Assembly: GCA_037384225.1 (NCBI GenBank)
Contig: JARROD010000282.1
Location: 1 to 6,217, forward strand
Source: JARROD01 sp037384225
GTDB taxonomy: Bacteria; Pseudomonadota; Gammaproteobacteria; Pseudomonadales; Cellvibrionaceae
Reading direction: 5' to 3'
DNA: 6,217 nt
In this document: in pieces, positions 1 to 5,966 of the stretch
Layout of the letters: each line of letters starts with the position of its first letter
Numbering within the stretch: position 1 is the first letter of the stretch
The notes under the pieces: generated by a model
The model's input: the letters and a program-made list of their open reading frames with translations, nothing else
Database searches by the model: none
Told to the model about the DNA's origin: nothing
Position numbers and translations under genes: made by a program

Positions 1-63
1 GTCATAGTAAAATTGACTGACCTTGATCTGCCGGGTTTGCGTAGTTTGATCGGTTGTTGTCAT
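1..63 (-). CDS. N-terminal start of an unidentified leftward gene (runs off the window)
   Basis: An ATG on the - strand (61-63) overlaps the stop codon of the next gene (60-365) in an ATGA arrangement and opens a frame that stays open to the left edge. The 21 visible residues read MTTTDQTTQTRQIKVSQFYY plus D. They are polar and Thr/Gln-rich at first, with no signal peptide. The overlap implies translational coupling and a shared leftward operon with the 101-residue protein and probably the XRE regulator. Too little is visible to name a family. Confidence 0.6.
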   Translation of the reverse strand, partial: MTTTDQTTQTRQIKVSQFYYD

Positions 64-365
64 TGCATCCCCTCCCACTTGGCCAGAAAACCATTGTTCA
101 TGAGATTATCCAGACAAACTCCAAGCCTGGGCTTTTGCTTTTGAAGATGATGTAAAAATTGCTGCCAGTGTCGGTTCAGCGGCGTGTGCTCGCCGGTGGC
201 CCGTTCCCGTTCCAAGGCGTCGATCACCTCGAACATTAGATAATCGATCACCATCAGGTGTTGCCACGGCGTTTCATCACTGGGTTGGATGTCGGCATTT
301 GCCGGGTTGAGGGTTTTTGTTGGGTGCAGGCGCGAGCCTGGCTTAGAATGTTGCGTTGCCATCAT
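60..365 (-). CDS. hypothetical protein, 101 aa, in the XRE regulator operon
   Basis: I do not recognise this family. The protein is soluble, with no signal peptide or membrane segment. Residues 1-32 are polar and probably disordered (Pro, Ser, Thr, Asn); from about residue 33 (TPWQHLMVIDYLMFEVIDAL) it looks largely alpha-helical, and it ends in ...NNGFLAKWEGMQ. Of two adjacent ATG codons, the first (363-365) has AGGAG six bases upstream, so it is preferred. The gene lies 85 bp downstream of the XRE gene on the same strand, and its stop overlaps the start of the next gene by ATGA, which supports real translation and an operon. A role as an accessory protein of the mobile region is inference from location only. 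Confidence 0.7.
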   Translation of the reverse strand: MMATQHSKPGSRLHPTKTLNPANADIQPSDETPWQHLMVIDYLMFEVIDALERERATGEHTPLNRHWQQFLHHLQKQKPRLGVCLDNLMNNGFLAKWEGMQ

Positions 366-394
366 TCGACTCTCCTATAGTCGGTTGTGGAAGT

Positions 395-431
395 CGTCCG
401 TCTGGTGAGGTGCGAACTCGCCAGATGGGCG
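395..431. repeat. 15-bp stem-loop between the XRE gene and the 101-aa gene
   Basis: Bases 395-409 pair with 417-431 around a 7-base loop (410-416). On the + strand all 15 positions pair, 12 Watson-Crick and three G-T wobbles (397/429, 400/426, 406/420). Read on the - strand, the direction of the flanking genes, those three become A-C mismatches. It lies 20 bp beyond the XRE stop and no T-run follows in either direction, so it does not fit a standard Rho-independent terminator. It could be an mRNA processing or stability hairpin, or a protein-binding site. Its CTG...CGCCAG frame recurs in the hairpins at 5712-5753 and 5884-5924, possibly by chance. Confidence 0.5.
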
Positions 432-450
432 CATTAGTAAAAATACGGTT

Positions 451-885
451 TTAACGGTTGTTGTGTTGTGATTCACCTCCTTGCTGCGTTGAAGTTACCT
501 GCTGTTTGTTTTTGGCGGCCATTTGGCGGGCTATAGATTGTTTGGCTTGATGCTTGAGAATCAGGCCCTCCAGCACCCCTTGGACAATTAACTTGTCCTC
601 ATCATCAAACTGGCTGAGCGTCTCAAATTGCAGCCTTAAGTCTTCACTGGGGTCACGTTCGTCAGTGTCAAAAATCAGCTCATCCGTTGTGACACCCAAG
701 GCAATCGCGAGGTTTTTAATGACTTCTAGGGTAGGTTGAGAGGAACCGTTCTCATAACGGCGAATCTGTAACACCTTCACACCGACCTTGTCGGCCAGCT
801 CTTGCTGTGTCCAATCTTTATGTTTGCGTAACCGCACAACGCGTTCAGGAAAGCTCATATCAAGTATCCAATATCGACCTGACAT
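451..885 (-). CDS. XRE-family helix-turn-helix transcriptional regulator
   Basis: A 144-residue DNA-binding protein of the Cro/C1 (XRE) type, probably a repressor. The HTH domain spans about residues 12-72; the helix-turn-helix core is TQQELADKVGVKVLQIRRYE (26-45), followed by the family-typical SQPTLEVIKNLAIALGV and a DELIFD segment. Residues 78-115 (LRLQFETL...LEGLILKHQAK) look helical and could dimerise; the Gln/Asn-rich end is probably disordered. There is no LexA-type protease or ligand domain. The first ATG is chosen because AGGGGG lies eight bases upstream; the internal ATG at codon 10 has no comparable site. The gene is divergent from the primase, with a palindrome on its predicted transcription start, so autoregulation and control of the rightward operon are likely but inferred. 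Confidence 0.93.
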   Translation of the reverse strand: MSGRYWILDMSFPERVVRLRKHKDWTQQELADKVGVKVLQIRRYENGSSQPTLEVIKNLAIALGVTTDELIFDTDERDPSEDLRLQFETLSQFDDEDKLIVQGVLEGLILKHQAKQSIARQMAAKNKQQVTSTQQGGESQHNNR

Positions 886-901
886 GATTGTATCCCCCTG
901 T

Positions 902-920
902 TCAAACTAGATAGGTTTGA
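902..920. promoter_or_regulatory. candidate operator palindrome in the divergent control region
   Basis: TCAAAC (902-907) and GTTTGA (915-920) form a perfect 6-bp inverted repeat around a 7-base centre. The spacing suits a dimeric XRE repressor. The site falls between the XRE start codon and its -10 box, covering the predicted transcription start near 917, so occupancy would block that promoter. It also overlaps TTGACC (917-922), a possible weak -35 box for rightward transcription. That XRE binds here is inference. Confidence 0.5.
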
Positions 921-923
921 CCG

Positions 924-951
924 ATTATATATGATATGTTAAAAATATCAA
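924..951 (-). promoter_or_regulatory. sigma70-type promoter for the XRE gene
   Basis: Read on the - strand, TTGATA (946-951; 5 of 6 consensus positions) is followed after 16 bp by a perfect TATAAT (924-929). Predicted transcription begins near 917, giving a leader of about 30 nt that includes the AGGGGG ribosome site before the ATG at 885. The surrounding DNA is very AT-rich compared with the flanking genes. Confidence 0.7.
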
Positions 952-974
952 ATAAGATCGTTGACAGGATTCTG

Positions 975-980
975 AGAGGA
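975..980 (+). promoter_or_regulatory. ribosome binding site that decides the primase start
   Basis: AGAGGA lies six bases before the ATG at 987. The in-frame upstream ATG at 936 sits in AT-rich promoter sequence with no Shine-Dalgarno site, and the 17 residues it would add do not look like part of a CHC2 primase. Translation therefore most likely begins at 987. Confidence 0.75.
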
Positions 981-986
981 TCATTC

Positions 987-3900
987 ATGGCTCGATTACC
1001 AGACAAGCTGATCGAAAAGATCAAATCGGATATATCCCTGTTACGATTGGTCGAGAGCCAGGGCTACCAACCCAAAAAGCAGGGCAGGGATTACGCCCTT
1101 AGCTGCCCGTTCCACGAAGGCGACAACACGCCCAGCCTGATCATCAGCCCCAAGAGTAACCTGTATCACTGCTTTGGCTGCGATGCCGCAGGCTCCGTGA
1201 TCGACTGGGTGATGAAGACTCAAGGCGTGAGCTTCCGCTTCGCCTGCGAGCTGTTGCAAAAAGATCTGGGGCTGATCACCGACAGCGGGACCCGGACCGT
1301 GCGGCAAAATACCACGACTAAACTGGCCGCGCCCTTGAGCATTGATGCCGACAAGCAGACGGCCCTGCGCCAGGTCATCGATTATTACCATCAAACCCTG
1401 AAGCAGTCGCCGGAGGCCTTGGCGTACCTGGAAAAGCGCGGTTTGAAGGGCGCGGAGTTGATCGACACCTTCCAGTTGGGTCACGCCAACCGGACTCTGG
1501 CTTACCGGCTGCCGGAGAAAAATCGCAAGGCCGGGGCGGAACTGCGCGGAAAATTGCAGGACATCGGTCTGTTGAGAAAAAGCGGCCACGAACACTTCAA
1601 CGGTTGCCTGGTGGTTCCGATCATGGACGAAAACGGCGTGATCAGCGAATTGTACGGACGCAAGCTCAACGACAACCTGCGCCCGGGTACGGCTTATCAC
1701 CTGTACCTGCCGGGGCCGCACCAGGGCGTGTGGAACGTACAAGCGCTGAAGGCGAGTCGGGAAATCATCCTCTGTGAAGCCTTGATCGATGCGATGACAT
1801 TCTGGGTGCACGGTTTTAGAAATGTTACGGCCAGCTACGGCACCGGTGGTTTTACCGCCTCTCACCTGGAGGCCTTCAAACAACATGACATCCAACGCGT
1901 GCTGATTGCCTACGACCGCGACGATCCCGGCAATCGCGCCGCCGGGGAACTGGCGAAGAAACTGGCCGCTGAAGGTATTAATTGCTTCCGCCTCTTGCTG
2001 CCGAAAGGGATGGACGTCAACGAATACGCTTTGCAGGTGACACCGGCGGCCAAAAGCCTGGGCCTAGTGATCCGGCAGGCGGAGTGGATGGGCGAAGGCC
2101 GGGCGCCGGATCGTTCCTGCGGATCCCTGCGCCCACGGCATACCGCACATCCTGAGCATAAGCGCCAACGGGACATTGACAGGCAGGTCGATGCCACGAC
2201 AGACGTGATCGATACCAACATCGGTGAAGAACTTGCCGTTGCGCCGGAAACACCTCCCGCCGTTACGACTCCTGCGCATCCTGTGCCCGCTGCACCAGGG
2301 CATCCCTGCCCGTCAGCTGCCCTTCCCGAACCCGCCGCCTCACCGTTGCCGGAACCGGAGAGCCTTGTCGAGGCTGAGGTGAGCGAACATGAAACCGTGA
2401 TAAACCTGGGCGAGCGCCGCTACCGGATCCGGGGTCTGCACAAAAACCTGAGCTACGACCAACTCAAGGTCAACGTGCTGGTCTCCCGGGGCGAACACTT
2501 CCACGTCGACACCCTGGAGCTGTACAACGCCCGCCAACGCGGAGTTTACCTAAAACAGGCGGGGCTGGAACTGGGTGTCAACGAGGAGGTAATTAAAAAA
2601 GACCTGGGGCAGGTGCTGCTCAAGCTGGAGGCCTTGCAGGAGCAGCAGATCAAGGGAGAGCTGATGCCGGCGAAAATAAATACGTCGATGAGCGAGACGC
2701 AAGAGCGCGAAGCGCTGGACTTGCTCAAGGATGAACACCTGTTGCCACGCATCCTCGAGGACTTCGACCGTGCCGGTGTGGTGGGCGAGGAAACGAACAA
2801 GCTGGTGGGTTATCTGGCCGGCGTGTCGAGAAAACTGGACAAGCCGCTGGCGGTGATCATTCAGTCGAGCAGCGCTGCGGGCAAAAGCAGCCTGATGGAT
2901 GCGGTGCTGACGATGATGCCGGAAGAGGAGCGGGTGCAGTACTCGGCGATGACCGGACAGAGTTTGTTTTACATGGGCGAAACCAACCTCAAGCACAAGA
3001 TCCTGGCGATCGCCGAGGAGGAAGGCGCGGAGAACGCCAGCTATGCGTTAAAGCTGTTGCAGAGCGAGGGGGAGATCACCATCGCCTCGACCGGCAAGGA
3101 TGCGACCACCGGCAACCTGACCACGCAGGAATACCGAGTGGAAGGCCCGGTGATGCTGTTTCTGACCACCACGGCGATCGACATAGACGAGGAGCTGTTG
3201 AACCGCTGTATCGTGTTGAGTGTGAACGAGAACCGCGAGCAAACCGAGGCGATCCACACGCGCCAGCGCTTCGAGGAAACCCTGGAAGGCCTGCTGGCCG
3301 GGGAAGAAAAACAGCACCTGATCACTTTACACCGCAATGCGCAACGACTGTTAAGGCCGCTGAAAGTGGTCAACCCCTACGCTGACCAACTGACCTTCCT
3401 GAACGACAAAACCCGCACCCGGCGTGATCACAAAAAATACCTGACACTGATCCGCGCCATCGCCTTGCTGCACCAGTATCAGCGGCCGGTGAAAACCGTC
3501 AACCACCAGGGCAAGCCGGTCAGTTATGTCGAGGTCAGTCTGAGCGATATCGAAACGGCCAACCGCCTGGCCAACGAGGTGCTGGGCCGGACGCTGGACG
3601 AACTGCCGCCGCAGACGCGGCGCTTGCTGGGTCTGATCCATGAGATGGTGACCGCGGCCTGCCAGGAACAGAAGATAGAGCAAAAGAACTACCGCTTTAG
3701 TCGCCGGGATGTGCGGGAGGTGGTTGGCTGGACGGACTTCCAGATCAAGACCCACATGAAAAAACTCGAGGCATTGGAGTATGTGCTGGCGCATCGCGGC
3801 GGGCGGGGCCAGTCGTTCGTGTACGAGTTGATGTACCACGGTGAAGGTCAGAGCGGCGACAGCTTTCTGATGGGGTTGGTGGATATCGAGCGGATAAAAC

Positions 3901-4151
3901 ACCGTTACGACGAAAAGAAGGAGCATCCGAAACAAGAGAAGGAGCCCCAAAAGAGCGACAAGGAGCCCTCAAGTAGCATTCAAGTAGCCCCCAAGGAGCC
4001 CGGTAGTAGATTAGCGAAAACCCCTTTAAATACAGACTCAAACGGCGATAGCGCCGCGAATCCGGAAAAAAAGGCTATAAGGGAAAATAAACCACCCGCA
4101 TCGTATCGTACCGATATCCACCCCTCAGCCGCCGAGGAGGTGTCACCATGA
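987..4151 (+). CDS. multidomain DNA primase-helicase (CHC2 zinc finger, Toprim, ATPase, winged helix)
   Basis: A 1054-residue replication protein of mobile-element type, expected to make RNA primers and probably unwind DNA. A CHC2 zinc finger comes first (C40, H43, C62, C65 in CPFH...CFGC). A DnaG-like core follows, with the basic YGRK motif (223-226) and Toprim acidic residues E264 (CEALID) and D310/D312 (YDRDD). Residues 370-460 are a Pro/Ala-rich linker. A conserved-looking segment (about 465-555) leads to an ATPase: Walker A SSSAAGKSS (627-635, K633), a Walker B-like ILAIAEEE (672-679, Glu in place of the usual Asp), LTTTA (726-730) and a possible arginine finger R740. A winged-helix-like domain sits near 885-950, and a Lys/Glu/Pro-rich tail from about 971 is probably disordered. 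It is far longer than chromosomal DnaG (about 580 aa) and unlike it carries its own ATPase. The stop overlaps the recombinase start (ATGA). Confidence 0.92.
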   Translation: MARLPDKLIEKIKSDISLLRLVESQGYQPKKQGRDYALSCPFHEGDNTPSLIISPKSNLYHCFGCDAAGSVIDWVMKTQGVSFRFACELLQKDLGLITDSGTRTVRQNTTTKLAAPLSIDADKQTALRQVIDYYHQTLKQSPEALAYLEKRGLKGAELIDTFQLGHANRTLAYRLPEKNRKAGAELRGKLQDIGLLRKSGHEHFNGCLVVPIMDENGVISELYGRKLNDNLRPGTAYHLYLPGPHQGVWNVQALKASREIILCEALIDAMTFWVHGFRNVTASYGTGGFTASHLEAFKQHDIQRVLIAYDRDDPGNRAAGELAKKLAAEGINCFRLLLPKGMDVNEYALQVTPAAKSLGLVIRQAEWMGEGRAPDRSCGSLRPRHTAHPEHKRQRDIDRQVDATTDVIDTNIGEELAVAPETPPAVTTPAHPVPAAPGHPCPSAALPEPAASPLPEPESLVEAEVSEHETVINLGERRYRIRGLHKNLSYDQLKVNVLVSRGEHFHVDTLELYNARQRGVYLKQAGLELGVNEEVIKKDLGQVLLKLEALQEQQIKGELMPAKINTSMSETQEREALDLLKDEHLLPRILEDFDRAGVVGEETNKLVGYLAGVSRKLDKPLAVIIQSSSAAGKSSLMDAVLTMMPEEERVQYSAMTGQSLFYMGETNLKHKILAIAEEEGAENASYALKLLQSEGEITIASTGKDATTGNLTTQEYRVEGPVMLFLTTTAIDIDEELLNRCIVLSVNENREQTEAIHTRQRFEETLEGLLAGEEKQHLITLHRNAQRLLRPLKVVNPYADQLTFLNDKTRTRRDHKKYLTLIRAIALLHQYQRPVKTVNHQGKPVSYVEVSLSDIETANRLANEVLGRTLDELPPQTRRLLGLIHEMVTAACQEQKIEQKNYRFSRRDVREVVGWTDFQIKTHMKKLEALEYVLAHRGGRGQSFVYELMYHGEGQSGDSFLMGLVDIERIKHRYDEKKEHPKQEKEPQKSDKEPSSSIQVAPKEPGSRLAKTPLNTDSNGDSAANPEKKAIRENKPPASYRTDIHPSAAEEVSP
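3918..4001 (+). repeat. short direct repeats in the 3' end of the primase gene
   Basis: AAGGAG occurs four times (3918, 3939, 3960, 3993), three of them within AAGGAGCCC, and CAAGTAGC occurs twice at an 11-bp interval (3970-3977 and 3981-3988). They encode the low-complexity Lys/Glu/Pro/Ser tail (KEPQ, KEPS, KEPG), so simple tail expansion explains them best. An iteron-like binding array is possible but not needed. Confidence 0.5.
4134..4142 (+). promoter_or_regulatory. strong ribosome binding site for the recombinase
   Basis: GAGGAGGTG lies five bases before the ATG at 4148, inside the last codons of the primase. With the ATGA overlap it supports efficient, coupled translation of the recombinase and fixes its start. 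Confidence 0.8.
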
Positions 4152-5182
4152 CGGGCAAAGGCGGCTTCCGCCGCAAGAAAATCGTCGGCGACCTGAGCGA
4201 CCCGGAAGGTCTGGCAGCGTATCGCGAACGTTTTATCGACAGCCTGAGGTTGGCCAACCACTCTCCGGTGGGGATCGACAATCGACGCCGCAACATCGAC
4301 TACTTTATCGAATGGTGCGAGACACGCGGCCTGACGCGACCGAAGGAGATCACCCCGCCGATCCTTGAGCGCTACAGGCGCACGCTGTATTACTACCGCA
4401 AGGAAGACGGCGACCCGCTGTCCTTCCGCAGCCAGTACATCCGTCTGACGGCGCTGAGGGCCTGGTTCAAATGGCTGAGCAAGCAAAATTACCTGCTCTA
4501 CAATCCGGCCGCCGATATCGAGCTGCCGAAGCTGGAAAAGCGCCTGCCCAAACACGTACTGACCATCGAGGAGGCCGAGACGGTGTTGCGCCAGCCGAAC
4601 CTGGACGAGCCCCTGGGACTGAGGGACCGGGCGATGCTGGAAGTGTTCTACTCCACCGGCATTCGCCGCCAGGAGATGATTAATCTGCGACTCTACGATC
4701 TGGACCGGGAGCGCGGCACGCTGATGGTGAGACAGGGCAAAGGCAGGAAGGACCGCATGGTGCCGATCGGCGCGCGGGCAATCGCCTGGTGTGAGAAGTA
4801 CCTGTACGAAGAGCGCCCGCAGCTGGTGACGGCGAAGGATATGGAGACGTTCTTTCTGACGAACCTGGGCGAGGCCTTCACGCCGGAGCGGGTGACCCAG
4901 GTGGTGGGGCGCTATGTGACGAAAGCCGCTATCGGCAAGACCGGCTCCTGCCATCTGTTCCGGCACACCATGGCGACGCTGATGCTGGAGAACGGGGCGG
5001 ACATCCGCTACATCCAGGAGATGCTGGGGCACGTGAAGGTGGACACCACGCAGATCTATACCCAGGTGAGCATCCGGCGGCAGGGGGACGTATTACCGAC
5101 GGAAGTGGCAGAAGAGGTCACGGAAGCGGATTTACTGGCCGCGTTAGCGGCTGAACAGCAAGAAGAAACGGAGGAAAATTGA
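4148..5182 (+). CDS. XerD-like tyrosine recombinase / integrase
   Basis: A 344-residue site-specific recombinase that would cut and rejoin DNA through a 3'-phosphotyrosine intermediate. The N-terminal SAM-like core-binding domain spans about residues 18-125, and the catalytic domain about 135-310. The full catalytic set is present at XerD-like spacing: R173 (STGIRRQE), K198 (QGKGRKDR), H269 and R272 (CHLFRHTMAT), H295 (LGHVKVDTTQIYT) and nucleophile Y304. A Glu/Ala-rich tail of about 35 residues follows. It is slightly longer than XerC/XerD (about 300 aa) and lacks the large arm-binding N-terminus of lambda-type integrases, so it resembles transposon or island integrases and resolvases. It is coupled to the primase by ATGA, and the antitoxin gene follows at once. 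Insertion, excision or multimer resolution of the host element is the likely role; the target site is unknown. Confidence 0.95.
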   Translation: MTGKGGFRRKKIVGDLSDPEGLAAYRERFIDSLRLANHSPVGIDNRRRNIDYFIEWCETRGLTRPKEITPPILERYRRTLYYYRKEDGDPLSFRSQYIRLTALRAWFKWLSKQNYLLYNPAADIELPKLEKRLPKHVLTIEEAETVLRQPNLDEPLGLRDRAMLEVFYSTGIRRQEMINLRLYDLDRERGTLMVRQGKGRKDRMVPIGARAIAWCEKYLYEERPQLVTAKDMETFFLTNLGEAFTPERVTQVVGRYVTKAAIGKTGSCHLFRHTMATLMLENGADIRYIQEMLGHVKVDTTQIYTQVSIRRQGDVLPTEVAEEVTEADLLAALAAEQQEETEEN

Positions 5183-5216
5183 TATGCTTATGCCAACCCA
5201 ACGAGAGGTCAGCACC

Positions 5217-5405
5217 ATGCAAACCGCGAATGTCAAAGAGACAGCTCATCAGCTTATCGATCAATTGCCCGATGATACAAGTTGGGAAAAAGTGTTGTAT
5301 ACCTTGCAAGTGCGCCACGATATCGAAGCGGGTCTGGCCGATGTTGAGGCAGGACGTGTGGTTACCACTGAACAATTGCGCCGGGATCTGGGACTGGCCC
5401 CATGA
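5217..5405 (+). CDS. small antitoxin of a ParE/RelE-type toxin-antitoxin pair
   Basis: A 62-residue protein just before a ParE-like toxin, with its stop overlapping the toxin ATG (ATGA), the usual antitoxin-first order. It lacks a clear ribbon-helix-helix or AbrB signature. It reads VKETAHQLIDQLPDDTSWEK, then a helical LYTLQVRHDIEAGLADVEAG and the ending RVVTTEQLRRDLGLAP, a pattern I associate with small antitoxin-like partners of ParE toxins. Two starts are plausible. The ATG at 5217 has GAGAGGT seven bases upstream and begins at the conserved-looking part. The ATG at 5184 adds 11 residues, sits one base after the recombinase stop and has GGAGGA eight bases upstream. I favour 5217, but 5184 cannot be excluded. 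It probably neutralises the toxin by direct binding and may repress its own transcription, although no dedicated promoter is obvious. Confidence 0.8.
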   Translation: MQTANVKETAHQLIDQLPDDTSWEKVLYTLQVRHDIEAGLADVEAGRVVTTEQLRRDLGLAP

Positions 5406-5701
5406 TCGAAGTGGTATGGACCTACCGCTCACGAGACCGCTTAAGGGAGCTTTACGAAAGAATTGCCGAAGATCAACCCGTGAATGCGAGCCGATTTATA
5501 AACCGGTTGATAGAACGAGGTGACAGCTTGGCCGAAAATGCCTTCCGTGGGCGTGTGGTGCCGGAATATGAAAATCCGACCATACGAGAAGTGTTTGAAG
5601 GCAACTATCGGATTATTTACCAAACCCAGGATCGCGTGATAGCGATTCTGACCGTACGCGGCTTTGCCGAGCTACTGCCCACCGACCCGAAGTCCCTATA
5701 G
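5402..5701 (+). CDS. ParE/RelE-superfamily toxin
   Basis: A 99-residue toxin at the usual family length. It shows the typical ParE order: N-terminal IEVVWTYRSRDRLRELYERI, an alpha-helical middle with RFINRLIERGDSLAE, RVVPEYENPTIREVFEGNYR, and the terminal strands IIYQTQDRVIAILTVRGF. ParE members poison DNA gyrase whereas RelE members cleave mRNA on the ribosome; the REVFEGNYRIIY motif and the lack of an obvious RelE catalytic set favour ParE. Where many relatives have a His-containing VRH motif, this one reads VRGFAELLP. Its ATG overlaps the antitoxin stop. Being last in an operon with a primase and a recombinase, it probably stabilises the element by post-segregational killing. A structured non-coding region begins nine bases after its stop. 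Confidence 0.92.
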   Translation: MIEVVWTYRSRDRLRELYERIAEDQPVNASRFINRLIERGDSLAENAFRGRVVPEYENPTIREVFEGNYRIIYQTQDRVIAILTVRGFAELLPTDPKSL

Positions 5702-5709
5702 CTTTATCC

Positions 5710-5755
5710 GCCTGTCACCAAGCTTGCAAAAAACGGCGCAAGCTTGGCGCCAGGC
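5710..5755. repeat. hairpin H1: 18-bp arms, A-rich loop
   Basis: GCCTGTCACCAAGCTTGC (5710-5727) pairs with 5738-5755 around the loop AAAAAACGGC. Sixteen of 18 positions pair, and the inner ten are perfect with a HindIII-type palindrome in each arm. The two mismatches are A-C and T-C on the + strand; the A-C becomes a G-T wobble on the - strand. It starts nine bases after the toxin stop. No T-run follows it on the + strand, so it is a poor fit for a simple terminator of the operon. It shares its flanks CTGNCA...CGCCAG and loop style with hairpin H2. Confidence 0.75.
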
Positions 5756-5798
5756 TCACACCGTGCCAACGGAAAGTGCAAACCGTCCGTTCGCCTCC

Positions 5799-5815
5799 GC
5801 CGCAAAAGACGCGGC
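5799..5815. repeat. small hairpin GCCGC / GCGGC with A-rich loop
   Basis: GCCGC (5799-5803) pairs perfectly with GCGGC (5811-5815) around AAAAGAC. A TCC bulge would let 5796-5798 pair with 5819-5821 as well. The loop pattern, A-run then purine and C between GC-ended stems, matches H1, H2 and the 5967-5987 hairpin. Confidence 0.55.
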
Positions 5816-5820
5816 TCCGG

Positions 5821-5847
5821 GCAGCCCTCCGCTTCGCTGCGGTCTGC
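5821..5847. repeat. stem-loop GCAG-CCGC / GCGG-CTGC
   Basis: CCGC (5829-5832) pairs with GCGG (5839-5842) around TTCGCT. After an internal loop, GCAG (5821-5824) pairs with CTGC (5844-5847). It lies directly between the small A-loop hairpin and H2. Confidence 0.5.
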
Positions 5848-5853
5848 AACAGT

Positions 5854-5944
5854 AAAAAAGGCCGCAGTAAAGGCATGTTGCGTCTGACATGGCCTTTGCA
5901 AAAAAAGCGCAAAGGCCACGCCAGCCACAACACACCTTTACTGC
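5854..5944 (-). terminator. possible leftward Rho-independent terminator (H2 stem plus T6)
   Basis: Read on the - strand, the H2 stem ends at 5864, then GGCC and TTTTTT (complement of 5854-5859) follow. A GC-rich stem with a nearby U-run is terminator-like, and the wobble bias favours an RNA made in this direction. Against this, the stem is much longer than usual and four bases separate it from the U-run. It could stop transcription entering from the right before it meets the toxin operon head-on. Confidence 0.4.
5864..5944 (-). repeat. hairpin H2: 36-bp arms with - strand wobble bias
   Basis: Bases 5864-5899 pair with 5909-5944 around the loop AAAAAAAGC (5900-5908). Thirty of 36 positions are Watson-Crick. 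On the + strand the other six are five A-C or C-A mismatches (5874/5934, 5875/5933, 5881/5927, 5887/5921, 5889/5919) and one T-C (5883/5925). On the - strand the five become G-T(U) wobbles, giving 35 of 36 pairs. The inner ten pairs are perfect (TGGCCTTTGC). This asymmetry suggests that the - strand molecule is the folded form. Confidence 0.85.
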
Positions 5945-5966
5945 ACTCTAACAGCCGGCCTCCCCC

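Noticed and set aside
936..986. Upstream ATG extending the primase by 17 residues
   Set aside because: There is no ribosome site, it lies in AT-rich promoter DNA, and the start at 987 has AGAGGA at good spacing.
1041..1895. A 284-codon open frame on the - strand opposite the primase core
   Set aside because: It overlaps the zinc finger and Toprim coding sequence and has no recognisable motif.
3980..5032. A 350-codon open frame on the - strand opposite the recombinase
   Set aside because: It is a frame shadow of the GC-rich recombinase and primase tail. Its product shows no domain, while the + strand carries a full tyrosine recombinase catalytic set.
374..5701. CCTATAG at 374-380 and 5695-5701 as a direct repeat bounding the element
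   Set aside because: Seven bases are expected by chance over this distance, the right copy lies inside the toxin stop region, and no longer match surrounds them.
5710..5755. H1 as the Rho-independent terminator of the rightward operon
   Set aside because: No T-run follows the stem on the + strand.
5710..5944. Integron attC sites after a toxin-antitoxin cassette
   Set aside because: Cassette-like position and folded sites are suggestive, but no clear RYYYAAC/GTRRRRY-type core pair is present and the recombinase shows XerD-like rather than evident IntI features.
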